Part shown: one piece after another, positions 40,245 to 51,222 of the stretch
How the letters are laid out: each line of letters opens with the position of its first letter
Position numbering within the stretch: the stretch's first letter is position 1
Program-made: the position numbers and the translations under genes
The notes under the pieces: model-generated
Told to the model about the DNA's origin: nothing
Seen by the model: the letters and a program-made list of their open reading frames with translations, nothing else
Database searches by the model: none
Origin: Sphingomonas glacialis
GTDB taxonomy: Bacteria > Pseudomonadota > Alphaproteobacteria > Sphingomonadales > Sphingomonadaceae
Direction: 5' to 3'
Length of the DNA stretch: 64,000 nt
Assembly (NCBI RefSeq): GCF_006439055.1
Contig: NZ_RCZC01000002.1
Location: 1,039,220-1,103,219 of the forward strand

Positions 40245-41993
40245 ATGCGGATGCTGCGCCTGATCCTTCCTGCTCTTGCGCTTGCCGCGCCGGTGCCGGC
40301 GATGGCGGGCTGTCAGATCAGCAAAATGCTCGAGCTGCCCGTGACGATGAACGGTCGATCGCCGATGGTGCTCGCCAAATTCGGCGCCAAGGATGCGCGC
40401 TTCATTCTCGACAGCGGCGCTTTCTACAGCACGATCTCGCGCGCCAATGCCGCCGAATTCGGTGAGCATGTCATGGCCCTGCCGAGCTATTTCCGGGTCC
40501 GGGGAATTGGCGGGGATTCGACCGCGGGCTTCATCACCGCAAAAGACTTCTCGATCGGCGGGATCGCGATCCCCAAGGCCGATTTCGTCGTCGCCGGCAG
40601 CGATACCGGCACCGCCGGGCTGCTCGGCCAGAACGTGCTCGGGATCGGCGACGTCGAATATGATCTGCCGCACGGCGCGGTGCGGCTGATGAAAACGACC
40701 GGCTGCGCGAAGCTCAGCCTTGCCTATTGGGCGGGCGACAAGCCCGTCACGATGGTGCAGCTCGCCGCGCCTGGGCTGGGTCCGTGGAAGCCGCACACCA
40801 TCGGCACGATCCTTCTCAACGGCGTCAAGATCCGCGCGATGTTCGACAGCGGCGCGCAAGGCTCGCTGGTGTCGCTCGCCGCCGCGAAGCGCGCCGGGGT
40901 CACCCCCGACTCCCCCGGCGTCATCCGCACCGGGTCGAGCCGCGGGCTCGGCGCGCGGCAGGTGCCCGCCTGGCTCGCGCCGTTCGATTCCATCGACATC
41001 GGCGGCGAAGCGATCCGCCGCCCGCGCCTCACCATTTCCGAGATCGGGATGGAAAATATCGACATGCTGGTCGGCGCCGATTTCTTCCTGACGCACCGCC
41101 TCTTCGTGTCGAACGCCAACCGCGCGCTGTTCATCACCTATGAGGGCGGCCCGGTGTTCAACCTGGCGCCGAAGGGCGCGATGTCGGCCGACGGCAAGGC
41201 GCTCGACCTTTCGAACACCGCCCCCGAGCCGACCACCGCGGAGGAATTCAGCCGGCGCGGCGCGGTCTCGTTTTCCAACCGCCGCATCACCGAGGCGCTG
41301 CTCGATTTCACCAAGGCCTGCACGCTCGCCCCGACCGAGGGGCGCTATTTCTACCAACGCGCGATGGCACGGCTCGCCAATCGCCAGCGCGACGCGGCGC
41401 TCGGTGATCTGGCCGAATCGATCCGGCTCGCGCCGAACGATCCCGACGCGCGGATCGCGCGCGCGCGGCTGACCGTGTCGGGCAGCGCCGCGGCCGAGGC
41501 GCTCGACGACGTCAAGGTCGCCGACCACGCGCTCGCGCCTTCGTCGGACAAGCGTCTCGCGGTGGCGAGCCTCTATGACCGGCTCGATACGCCCGAGGCC
41601 GCAATTACCAATTACGATCTGTGGCTTGCCAGCCATCCCGAAGACAGTTCGCGGGCGAGCGCGCTCAACGGACGCTGCTGGGCCCGCGGCCTGCTGGGAC
41701 GCGATCCCGACAAGGCGCTGGCGGACTGCAACGCCGCGCTTCGGATCGAACCCAAGAACCCATCCTATCTCGACAGCCGCGGCCTGATCCGGTTGCGCCG
41801 CGGCGAGCTCCGCCAGGCGCTCGCCGATTACGACGCCGCGCTGGCAATCGCCCCGAAGAACGCCTGGACGCTCTACATGCGCAGCCTGGTCGAAGCGAAA
41901 AACGGCAACGTCCCCGAGTCCGAGCGCGACCGCGCGCTCGCGCTGAGCCTCGAGCCCAAGGTCGTCGACCGGGCGCGCAAGATCGGACTGTAG
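40245..41993 (+). CDS. Secreted tandem retropepsin-like protease with TPR repeats
   Basis: This 582-residue protein has a signal peptide (RLILPALALAAPVPAMA). Two aspartic-protease-like units follow, each with the D-S-G active motif: ARFILDSGAFYS (Asp56) and RAMFDSGAQGS (Asp201). Each is followed by a flap-like region and a hydrophobic-hydrophobic-Gly motif (LLGQNVLG; DMLVGADFF). From about residue 350 to the end there are tetratricopeptide repeats (PSYLDSRGLIRLRRGELRQA). One Asp per unit, in tandem, would form an intramolecular pepsin-like site. Its target is unknown; TPRs suggest peptide or protein binding in the periplasm. The first 900 codons of a much longer frame upstream are antisense to acnA. 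Confidence 0.88.
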   Translation: MRMLRLILPALALAAPVPAMAGCQISKMLELPVTMNGRSPMVLAKFGAKDARFILDSGAFYSTISRANAAEFGEHVMALPSYFRVRGIGGDSTAGFITAKDFSIGGIAIPKADFVVAGSDTGTAGLLGQNVLGIGDVEYDLPHGAVRLMKTTGCAKLSLAYWAGDKPVTMVQLAAPGLGPWKPHTIGTILLNGVKIRAMFDSGAQGSLVSLAAAKRAGVTPDSPGVIRTGSSRGLGARQVPAWLAPFDSIDIGGEAIRRPRLTISEIGMENIDMLVGADFFLTHRLFVSNANRALFITYEGGPVFNLAPKGAMSADGKALDLSNTAPEPTTAEEFSRRGAVSFSNRRITEALLDFTKACTLAPTEGRYFYQRAMARLANRQRDAALGDLAESIRLAPNDPDARIARARLTVSGSAAAEALDDVKVADHALAPSSDKRLAVASLYDRLDTPEAAITNYDLWLASHPEDSSRASALNGRCWARGLLGRDPDKALADCNAALRIEPKNPSYLDSRGLIRLRRGELRQALADYDAALAIAPKNAWTLYMRSLVEAKNGNVPESERDRALALSLEPKVVDRARKIGL

Positions 41994-42007
41994 CCAGCCG
42001 GCGGCTC

Positions 42008-42058
42008 GGACGCACCGTTCGAAATATCCTGCAATATTTGTTTATAGATGGTGCGTCC
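42008..42058. repeat. Perfect 9-bp inverted repeat with inner AT hairpin
   Basis: GGACGCACC (42008-42016) and GGTGCGTCC (42050-42058) are exact inverted copies. Between them AAATAT and ATATTT form a smaller hairpin followed by GTTTAT. It begins 15 bp after the retropepsin-TPR stop and may act as a terminator or a structured leader. No gene lies between here and 42233. Confidence 0.55.
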
Positions 42059-42232
42059 CAGGCGTCGTTCTCCCCGTACCTGGCGCGACATGGTGAGCCG
42101 AAGCAGTCCCGCTGCGGCGAACGTCATGTCGTGTGTAGGCGCAGCGGTGCGATCGTCGAACCAGGCCTGATGCGGAGCGAAATCCGCGACCCTGGTTTGA
42201 GCGATTGACCACACCAGGGGAGGTCTGAACCG

Positions 42233-43231
42233 ATGACCGACGATACAAGCAAGCAGATGCTCGACGTTCTCGACCGGCGCGTCGAACGTCGCAACGAACG
42301 CCGCGATTTCTTCAAGACCGCCTTTGGTGCCGCCGCCGTTGCCGGTGCCGGCATCGGCGCAATGTCGATGGGCAGCCGCGCCTCGGCCGCCGATCCGACG
42401 ACGCCGACCGACGCCGACGTGCTCAACTTCGCGCTCAACCTCGAATATCTCGAGGCGCAATTCTACAGCGTCGCCGTCAACGGCACGGGCCTCGCGGCAT
42501 CGGTCCTGACGGGCACCGGCACGCAGGGCGCCGCAACCGGCGGCCGCAAGGTCGTCTTCACCGATCCGCTCGTCGCCGCTTACGCCAAGGAAATCGCTGC
42601 GGACGAAATCACGCACGTGACCTTCCTGCGCACCGCGCTCGGCAGCTCGGCCGTCGCGCAGCCGACGATCGACATCGGCGTCTCGCCGACCGGTGCGTTC
42701 AGCTCGGCTGCACGTGCCGCTGGCCTGATCGCCTCCGCCCCCACCGGCACCGCGCAGACCTCGTTCTTCGACCCGTATGCCGACGACAATAGCTTCCTGC
42801 TCGGCGCCTTCATCTTCGAAGACGTCGGCGTGACCGCGTACAAGGGCGCAGCGCCGCTGATCACCAACAAGACCTATCTCGAGGCCGCCGCCGGCATCCT
42901 CGCGGTCGAGGCGTATCACGCCGGTCTGGTGCGCACCGCGCTCTATTCGCGTGGCGTCCAGGCACCGTCGCTGCGCACCTCGGCCGATGCGATCTCGAAC
43001 GCCCGCGACTCGCTCGACGGGACCTCGGATCTCGACCAGGGCATCTCCCCCACGACGATCAACGGCGGGTCGGCATCGAACATCGTGCCGCTCGACAATA
43101 ACGGCATCGCGTTCAGCCGGACCACCGGCCAGGTGCTCAACATCGTCTATCTGAACAATGCTTCGGTCACGATGGGCGGGTTCTTCCCGGCTGGCGTGAA
43201 TGGCAACATCAAGACGAGCGCCGCGAACTAA
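42233..43231 (+). CDS. Exported ferritin-like domain protein (Tat type)
   Basis: This 332-residue protein has a twin-arginine-like leader ([19 protein letters not shown], with cleavage near ASA-AD). The four-helix ferritin-like domain has putative di-metal ligands in [24 protein letters not shown] (ExxH), [11 protein letters not shown] and [11 protein letters not shown] (ExxH). The C-terminal tail [24 protein letters not shown] ends in [10 protein letters not shown]. It is a paralogue of the next gene. A GGGGAGG site lies 9 bases before the ATG. A role in periplasmic iron or oxidative stress handling is plausible; the family's chemistry is not settled. Confidence 0.88.
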   Translation: MTDDTSKQMLDVLDRRVERRNERRDFFKTAFGAAAVAGAGIGAMSMGSRASAADPTTPTDADVLNFALNLEYLEAQFYSVAVNGTGLAASVLTGTGTQGAATGGRKVVFTDPLVAAYAKEIAADEITHVTFLRTALGSSAVAQPTIDIGVSPTGAFSSAARAAGLIASAPTGTAQTSFFDPYADDNSFLLGAFIFEDVGVTAYKGAAPLITNKTYLEAAAGILAVEAYHAGLVRTALYSRGVQAPSLRTSADAISNARDSLDGTSDLDQGISPTTINGGSASNIVPLDNNGIAFSRTTGQVLNIVYLNNASVTMGGFFPAGVNGNIKTSAAN

Positions 43232-43263
43232 GCCGCGCCGTTCCCATTTGGGGAGATATCGAC

Positions 43264-44283
43264 ATGACCGATCAGACCATCCTTACGCAGGTCCTCGAGG
43301 CCGGCGAACGCCGTCGCCACGAACGCCGTCAGTTCATGCGCACCGCCGCGACCGCCTCGATCGCGGTTGGCGGACTGTCGTTGCTGGCAGCCTGCAACGA
43401 CGACACCACCTCCGCGCCGACTCCGACCCCGACGCCGACCCCGACCACCTCGGCGAGCCAGCAGACCGATCTCGACGTGCTCAACTTCGCGTTGAACCTC
43501 GAATATCTCGAGGCGCAATTCTATGTGAACGCAGTGTACGGCCAGGGTCTCCCGGCCGCCGCGCTGACCGGAACGGGCACGCAGGGTGCCGTCACCGGCG
43601 GCCGGCAGGTAACCTTCACCGATCCCGTCGTCGCGCAATATGCGCGGGAAATCGCGGCGGACGAATCGGCGCACGTCAACTTCCTGCGCTCGGCGCTCGG
43701 GTCGGCGGCGGTCGCGCAGCCGGCGATCAACATCGACGGCGGTGCGAACGGCGCGTTCACCTTGGCGGCGCGCGCCGCGGGAATCGCGACCAATGCGAGC
43801 GGCGCGATCGACAATGTCGCGGGCACGTTCGATCCGTACGCCAACGACATCAACTTCCTGCTCGGCGCCTTCATCTTCGAAGACGTCGGCGTGTCGGCCT
43901 ATAAGGGCGCAGCGCCGCTGATCACCAACAAGACCTATCTCGAGGCGGCCGCCGGCATCCTCGCGGCCGAAGCCTATCATGCGGGCCTCGTCCGCACGGT
44001 GCTCTATGCCAAGGGACTGGCGACCCCGTCGATCGTGACCGCGGCGGGCAAGATCAGCGACGCGCGCGACAGCCTCGATGGCGCAAGCGACGACGATCAG
44101 GGCATTGCCGGCCCCGATGCATCGCAGTCGAACATCGTACCGACCGACGCGAACGGCATCGCGTACAGCCGGACGACGGGCCAGGTGCTCAACATCGTCT
44201 ATCTGTCGAAGTCGGCCTTGGTCGGCGGCGGGTTCTTCCCGAACGGCATCAATGGCAACATCCGGACGAGCGCGGCGAACTAA
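43264..44283 (+). CDS. Exported ferritin-like domain protein, lipoprotein-type paralogue
   Basis: This 339-residue paralogue of the preceding protein shares the domain and the closing words NGNI-TSAAN. Ligand segments are [35 protein letters not shown] and [11 protein letters not shown]. Its leader has the RRQFMRTAA start of Tat signals, but then SLLAACNDD, a lipobox with a possible lipidation Cys, and a Thr/Pro repeat spacer ([13 protein letters not shown]). So it may be a Tat-exported lipoprotein, while the first copy is probably soluble. It is 32 bp downstream of its partner and both end at one terminator. Confidence 0.88.
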   Translation: MTDQTILTQVLEAGERRRHERRQFMRTAATASIAVGGLSLLAACNDDTTSAPTPTPTPTPTTSASQQTDLDVLNFALNLEYLEAQFYVNAVYGQGLPAAALTGTGTQGAVTGGRQVTFTDPVVAQYAREIAADESAHVNFLRSALGSAAVAQPAINIDGGANGAFTLAARAAGIATNASGAIDNVAGTFDPYANDINFLLGAFIFEDVGVSAYKGAAPLITNKTYLEAAAGILAAEAYHAGLVRTVLYAKGLATPSIVTAAGKISDARDSLDGASDDDQGIAGPDASQSNIVPTDANGIAYSRTTGQVLNIVYLSKSALVGGGFFPNGINGNIRTSAAN

Positions 44284-44304
44284 AGCGCCCGACCGATCGA
44301 TCCT

Positions 44305-44338
44305 GGCCCGCGCGATTCCGGTCGCGCGGGCCTTTTTC
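44305..44338 (+). terminator. Rho-independent terminator after the ferritin-like pair
   Basis: The stem GGCCCGCGCGA / TCGCGCGGGCC with a six-base loop is followed by TTTTT. It lies about 20 bp after the second ferritin-like gene and before sodC. Confidence 0.92.
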
Positions 44339-44412
44339 GTGTCTGACGGGTTGTACGGTTGCGCAACGCAGCGTTCGCGCGCAGCAAGCCCATTCAAAAC
44401 ACGGAGGATCCT

Positions 44413-44946
44413 ATGCGTAAGGTGATGATCGCGACGACAGCGCTATTGGGCCTGGCAGCCTGCAACACCGAGCATCCCGCCGCCACCGGTGCGCCGATCG
44501 CGCAAGGTGCGCACGCTACTGCGATGCTGCGGACCGCCGACGGCGCCGACCTCGGCCGCGCCACTGTCACCGAAGTGTCGGGCGGCCTGCGCGTGACGCT
44601 CGACCTGCACGGTTTGCCGCCGGGCACGCACGGCGCGCATATCCACACCGTCGGCCAGTGCGACGCCCCCGATTTCGCCACCGCTGGCGGCCATTGGAAC
44701 CCGGCCGGCGCAAAGCACGGCTCGATGAACCCGCAAGGGCCGCATGAGGGCGACATGCCCAATCTGATCGTCGGCGCGAACGGACGCGGCACGATCGGCG
44801 CGGTGCTGCCCGGCGCGACGATGGCGGGCCTGCTAGATGCCGATGGCGCCGCGATCGTCATTCACGACAAGCCCGACGATCTGATGACCGACCCTTCCGG
44901 TAATAGCGGCGGTCGGATCGCCTGCGGCGTGTTCGCCGCGAGCTGA
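44413..44946 (+). CDS. sodC: Cu/Zn superoxide dismutase, lipoprotein
   Basis: This is a 177-residue protein. A lipoprotein signal (VMIATTALLGLAAC) is followed by the Cu/Zn SOD fold: Cu ligands in HGAHIHTVGQC and later IVIH, Zn ligands in GGHWNP, H-x-MNPQGPHEGDMPN, and the disulfide Cys in GGRIACG. It dismutates superoxide in the periplasm. GGAGG lies 5 bases before the ATG. It follows the ferritin-like pair but sits after their terminator, so it has its own transcript or read-through. Confidence 0.96.
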   Translation: MRKVMIATTALLGLAACNTEHPAATGAPIAQGAHATAMLRTADGADLGRATVTEVSGGLRVTLDLHGLPPGTHGAHIHTVGQCDAPDFATAGGHWNPAGAKHGSMNPQGPHEGDMPNLIVGANGRGTIGAVLPGATMAGLLDADGAAIVIHDKPDDLMTDPSGNSGGRIACGVFAAS

Positions 44947-44950
44947 TCGG

Positions 44951-46510
<1,560 letters not shown>

Positions 46511-46768
46511 CACTCTTTCCTCTCGGCAGTTTCTGCTCTGCCGACCGGCCTAGCAGACCATACCCGAAATACGAAAGCGATTTCCGCACGCGTACAACCA
46601 GCCGTTCGCCGGTAACCCGCGCCGTGCTGAGTGCGACAGCTTTTGTAACAAAGTGCTGCTGCCGCCTGAGGCCATCACACGGCCCGGCCGGATTCGCTTG
46701 AAATGCCCCCTACCAAGTCCGATATTGCAGCTATCCGGCACTTGGCCGGTCATTAGGAGCTTTTCGCA

Positions 46769-47503
<735 letters not shown>

Positions 47504-47526
47504 GCGTAACACGGACACCATCTTCC

Positions 47527-47563
47527 AGGGCCCGGCGGACCATCCCGCCGGGCCCTTTCTTTT
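47527..47563 (+). terminator. Rho-independent terminator after the YccA-type gene
   Basis: The stem AGGGCCCGGCGG / CCGCCGGGCCCT (6-base loop) is followed by TTCTTTT. It ends just before the next gene's start at 47579. Confidence 0.88.
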
Positions 47564-47578
47564 GCGTGAAAGACCAAC

Positions 47579-48358
47579 ATGCGGCTCGGGATCGATGTGA
47601 CGCTCGATTATACGATCGATGGCGCGGCCGACGTGCTGCTGCTGGTCGAGGCGGCCAAGGGCAGCGACCAGCGGCTCGAACTGCAGGACCTGCGCGTCTA
47701 TTCAAACGATCCGATCCGCGCGGTGCCCGGCGAAGACGGCATCGGCCAGCGCTGCTGGGCGCGCGGCGACGGCCCGTTCCGCGCCGAATATCGTGCGATC
47801 GTCGAGATCGTCCGCTCGCCCGTCGATCTCGCGACGCTCGGCGACACGCCGATCCGGCTGATGCCGCCCGAGACGATCCCCTATCTGCTCCCCAGCCGCT
47901 ATTGCGAATCGGACCGGCTCGAAGGCTTCGTTCAGCAGAAATTCGCCGACCTGACCGCGGGTCCGCTCGCGGTCGCCCTGACCGATTGGGTGAGCGACCA
48001 CCTCACCTATGCGTGTGGCACTTCGACCGGCACGACGACGGCGATGATGACCTTCGCCGAACGCCGCGGCGTGTGTCGCGATTATGCGCATCTGCTCGTC
48101 GCGCTCGCCCGCGCCGGCGGCATTCCGGCACGCTGCGTCTCGGCCTATGCGCCCGGCGTCGATCCGCCCGACTTCCATGCGGTCGCCGAACTGTGGATCG
48201 GCGGCGGCTGGCATCTGATCGATGCGACGCGGATGGCGTCGTGCGCTGACCTCGTGCGCGTCGCTGTCGGACGCGATGCCACCGACATCGCCTTTATGAC
48301 CGTCTTTGGCTCGGCGACGCTTAACTGGCAAAATGTTGCGGTTACGAAACTTCCCTGA
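47579..48358 (+). CDS. Transglutaminase-like cysteine protease family protein (intact active site)
   Basis: This 259-residue protein has an N-terminal beta domain and a transglutaminase core with an intact catalytic Cys (AERRGVCRDYAHLLVALARAGGIPARCVSAY), followed by His in PPDFHAVAELWIG and Asp in WHLIDATR. There is no signal peptide. Proteins of this family act as cysteine proteases or amidases; the substrate is unknown. It serves as a useful contrast to the Cys-less relative at 15832-16644. No ribosome site stands out; the start follows the YccA terminator by 15 bp. Confidence 0.88.
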   Translation: MRLGIDVTLDYTIDGAADVLLLVEAAKGSDQRLELQDLRVYSNDPIRAVPGEDGIGQRCWARGDGPFRAEYRAIVEIVRSPVDLATLGDTPIRLMPPETIPYLLPSRYCESDRLEGFVQQKFADLTAGPLAVALTDWVSDHLTYACGTSTGTTTAMMTFAERRGVCRDYAHLLVALARAGGIPARCVSAYAPGVDPPDFHAVAELWIGGGWHLIDATRMASCADLVRVAVGRDATDIAFMTVFGSATLNWQNVAVTKLP

Positions 48359-48414
48359 GGGAACACCGCAGCGCGTTCAAGTGTTGGGTCTTTCTGCTAT
48401 TCAGGAGAGCCACG

Positions 48415-48732
48415 ATGACCGAAGACACCAAACTGGTTGATCAAAAGGCGCTCGACAGCCTGTCGGTCGCGCCCGGTGATCCGGCTGACACGTCCGACGA
48501 GAACAAGGACATCCACCACCCCCGTCAGAATGCGGGCCAGGATGAATCGATCGCCAAGCGGCTCGAACGCAATCCCGACAGCCCCGATGCGGCGCTCGAC
48601 AACGCGCTCGACGAATCGATGGACGCATCGGATCCCCCCTCGAACACGCAACCCGGCGGCAATAGCGACGCGCCGAAGTCTTCGGGATACGACGCCGACG
48701 CCGAAGCGAAGCGTTCGAGCGACCACGACTGA
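48415..48732 (+). CDS. Small acidic, probably disordered protein
   Basis: This 105-residue protein is rich in Asp, Ser, Asn and Pro and has no hydrophobic segment. Its composition (ENKDIHHPRQNAGQDESIAKR, DNALDESMDASDPPSNTQPG) suggests intrinsic disorder. It has a good CAGGAGAG ribosome site 6 bases before the ATG. A near-match to the EcfG promoter (GGAAC-N17-TGTT at 48360-48385) lies upstream. Family unknown; a stress-linked hydrophilic protein is a guess. Confidence 0.7.
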   Translation: MTEDTKLVDQKALDSLSVAPGDPADTSDENKDIHHPRQNAGQDESIAKRLERNPDSPDAALDNALDESMDASDPPSNTQPGGNSDAPKSSGYDADAEAKRSSDHD

Positions 48733-48935
48733 GCATCCGCGGCGATGGCGCAAATGTTGCGCCGTCGCCGCATGTTCCGAAATTTTCGCGCGTTCGCCGC
48801 GAAACCCTCACAAGCTATGTTGCGTTGCATCAAGAAACGTGGTCGCTTGGCGACGGCGGATGTTGTGACGTTAACCATGCCGAAAGGCGTTAGGGCGCAG
48901 CATTGCCGGACTGCACTTGATAGTGGGGTGACGGA

Positions 48936-49487
48936 ATGGGCTCTCGAATGAAACCGGCCAATGGCGCGATGACGCTGTCGGAAATCAAGGAATTTGCGAC
49001 CTTCGCATCGGCGACCCAGCGGTATGTTCGGCGCTCGCTCGATATCGGGCTCGACCGCGCCGACGCGATCGAACGCTGGTCGCGCGACGGAGTCGAGACG
49101 GCTAGCATCCGCGCCCAGGCCCGGCTCTACGTCCGGCTCCCCGCCATCCGCGCCTTGCTTCCCGACGATACCGGGCTCGAGGCGATCGAACCTTTCCTTG
49201 CCCCGCTGATGACGGTGACGGCGTTCGATCTCGGCCAGGGTCGGCTCACCACCTTTGCCGCGTATCGCTTCCTCTACGAACGCCTGATCGGCGCCGAAGT
49301 GCGGCCATGGCTGCCGGCGGCGTTCTGCTCGGCGGCGGCGCTACCGCATCTGCATCCCGATCTGCGCCGCAAGCTGCTGCAATCGATCAGTGAAGCCGCA
49401 GCGACCGCATCGGGATGGTCCAACCGCCAGCCCGCTTTCTACCCGAAATGGGTTGAGAAGGTCGAAACCACCGCGCTGCCCAACTGA
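48936..49487 (+). CDS. Conserved-looking protein of unknown function
   Basis: This is a 183-residue, largely helical protein with no signal peptide or membrane segment. The N-terminal part (LSEIKEFATFASATQRYVRRSLDIGLDRADAIERW) is helical and charged, the middle hydrophobic (FLAPLMTVTAFDLGQGRLTTFAAYRFLYERLI). I do not recognise a family. An alternative start lies five codons later. It is followed after 10 bp by the convergent Nudix gene; the 200 bp upstream hold no gene. Confidence 0.75.
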   Translation: MGSRMKPANGAMTLSEIKEFATFASATQRYVRRSLDIGLDRADAIERWSRDGVETASIRAQARLYVRLPAIRALLPDDTGLEAIEPFLAPLMTVTAFDLGQGRLTTFAAYRFLYERLIGAEVRPWLPAAFCSAAALPHLHPDLRRKLLQSISEAAATASGWSNRQPAFYPKWVEKVETTALPN

Positions 49488-49497
49488 ACGCCTATTG

Positions 49498-50247
49498 CTA
49501 TCCCCGAACCGCCGCGCTCATCGGCTCGGCGGTTACGGGATAGCCGAGGTCGTCGGGGATGCAGAGATACTCGACGCCGTCGCGGGTTTCGACCCACGGC
49601 GTCACGGTGCGGATTTCGTGGCGTTCGGCATCCGCCACCGCAGCTCCGAAATCCGCGAAGCGCGCCAGCCGCTCGAGGTTGCGGCGCGTCGGAAAGATGA
49701 TCGTCGCCCGGCCGGCATCGGCCTCGTCCAGCACCGCCTGCGCGGTCGACCAGAAGGTGCGGACGTTCTCGGTATCATCGACCACCGCCGCAGCCGCCGC
49801 TTCGGGCAAGCGCGCGAGATAGAAGCGGGTATCGAAGATCCGGCTCGCCGCATGCGCCGGAAGCCACCGCGCAAAGGCGGTGAGCGCCGTAGGATCGAGC
49901 GTCAGCGCAAGATTGCGGAGCATCGTCCCGAATGCGACACCGTCGTGCAGCCCCGCCCGCAGACGCTGCAGCGTCGCGTCGGGCATCGACGAAACCCCGA
50001 CCGCCACGCCGACCTCCTCGATCGTCTCGCGGATCGCGGCGATGCGGGCGGCCAGATCCTCGGCATCCCCGTCAAATTCGAGCGCGAGCGCGTGATCGCC
50101 CGGATCGACGCGCCCGCCAGGGAACACCAGCGCCCCGCCCGCGAACACCATCGCGCGCGAGCGTTCGACGAACAGAAGTTCGGGCGCCCCGCCCCCGCCC
50201 GTCTCGCGAAACAGCACCAGCGTCGCAGCGGGGATCGGCGCGCTCAT
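49498..50247 (-). CDS. Nudix hydrolase with an insertion in the Nudix box
   Basis: This 249-residue protein starts with a beta-strand (SAPIPAATLVLFRE) and has the helical half of the Nudix box, IRETIEEVGV (REUxEExGU). The preceding G-x5-E is interrupted: GGRVDPGDHALALEFDGDAEDL replaces the short loop, as in NUDT19/RP2p-like proteins, some of which hydrolyse CoA esters. The Nudix fold is thus likely; the substrate (CoA derivative or nucleotide) is inferred. Its start overlaps the stop of the upstream MpaB-like gene by 4 bp. Confidence 0.85.
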   Translation of the reverse strand: MSAPIPAATLVLFRETGGGGAPELLFVERSRAMVFAGGALVFPGGRVDPGDHALALEFDGDAEDLAARIAAIRETIEEVGVAVGVSSMPDATLQRLRAGLHDGVAFGTMLRNLALTLDPTALTAFARWLPAHAASRIFDTRFYLARLPEAAAAAVVDDTENVRTFWSTAQAVLDEADAGRATIIFPTRRNLERLARFADFGAAVADAERHEIRTVTPWVETRDGVEYLCIPDDLGYPVTAEPMSAAVRG

Positions 50248-51101
50248 GCGCGGAACGCCCAGCGCAGCGTGCTGGCCACGCCGAAGGTCCCCGCGCGCAA
50301 CAGCGGCAGGCCGAGACTGGGTTGCGCAAGGCCATGCATCTCGCGCGCCCAGCCGGGGAGCAGATCGACGCCCGCGTGCAAGGTCATCGTCGCGAACGGC
50401 CCGGCGGCGATCGACGGCGCCGGCTGGTCGAGCAGCACGCTCGCCACGTCGCGGGTGCGCGCATCGACGACGAGCTCTGGCCGCATCGCCGCCATGATCG
50501 CCTCGGCCTCGGCGCGGCTGTGCGGCACCGGATCGACGCCGAGCGGCTCGGCGATGCGCGCCATCTCGGCGACGTAGCGATCCTGATCGGCACGCGACAT
50601 CATCGGCTCGCCATAGCGGATCCAGCCGTCGAGAAAGCTCAGCACCTCGCTGACATGCACCCACGCCAGCAGCGCCGGGTCGCCGGCGCGGTACGGCGTG
50701 CCGTCGGGCAGCGTGCCGCCGATATGATCATGGATCTGGCGGACGCGTGCGATCATCGCGCGCGCATCGTCGGGCGCGCCGAAGGTCGTCACTGCGATGA
50801 AGCGCGCGGTGCGGCGCAGTCGCCCCTGCATGTCGTCGCGAAAGCCTGAATGGTCCCACACGCCGGCGAGCACCTTGGGATGCAGCATCTGCAGCAGCAA
50901 AGCCGCGATGCCACCGACGAGCATCGTCGTGACGTCACCATGGACGCGCCATGCGACCGAGTCGGGCGGAAACAGCGCCTGCGGGTTGCGCTGGACGGGC
51001 TTCTCGCCGCGCGCGGAATCGTTGAACAGAGCGCGCACCTGGCCGACGATCAGGCCCTTGAGCGGGCGGGTCAGGCGATCGGCGGAGGTCATGCGGCGCA
51101 T
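50244..51101 (-). CDS. MpaB-like (DUF2236) oxygenase family protein
   Basis: This 285-residue protein matches the oxygenase MpaB/latex-clearing-protein family. Conserved segments are DSVAWRVHGDVTTMLVGGIAALLLQMLHPKVLAGV, RTARFIAVTTFGAPDDA and DPALLAWVHVSEVLSFL. Members use haem or other means for oxidative reactions, but most are uncharacterised. An alternative ATG three codons later has no better ribosome site. It is translationally coupled to the downstream Nudix gene (4-bp overlap), so the two may act in one pathway. Confidence 0.85.
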   Translation of the reverse strand: MRRMTSADRLTRPLKGLIVGQVRALFNDSARGEKPVQRNPQALFPPDSVAWRVHGDVTTMLVGGIAALLLQMLHPKVLAGVWDHSGFRDDMQGRLRRTARFIAVTTFGAPDDARAMIARVRQIHDHIGGTLPDGTPYRAGDPALLAWVHVSEVLSFLDGWIRYGEPMMSRADQDRYVAEMARIAEPLGVDPVPHSRAEAEAIMAAMRPELVVDARTRDVASVLLDQPAPSIAAGPFATMTLHAGVDLLPGWAREMHGLAQPSLGLPLLRAGTFGVASTLRWAFRA

Positions 51102-51222
51102 CGTGCCTGAATGGATGGGACGCCGATAGGGTCCGCGAGGTGCGCGGCATTACCCGCGCAGCTCCGCCAATCCGCGCGACAGGATCGAAACCCGCGCCGC
51201 CTGTTATCCTACGGCTCGAAAG

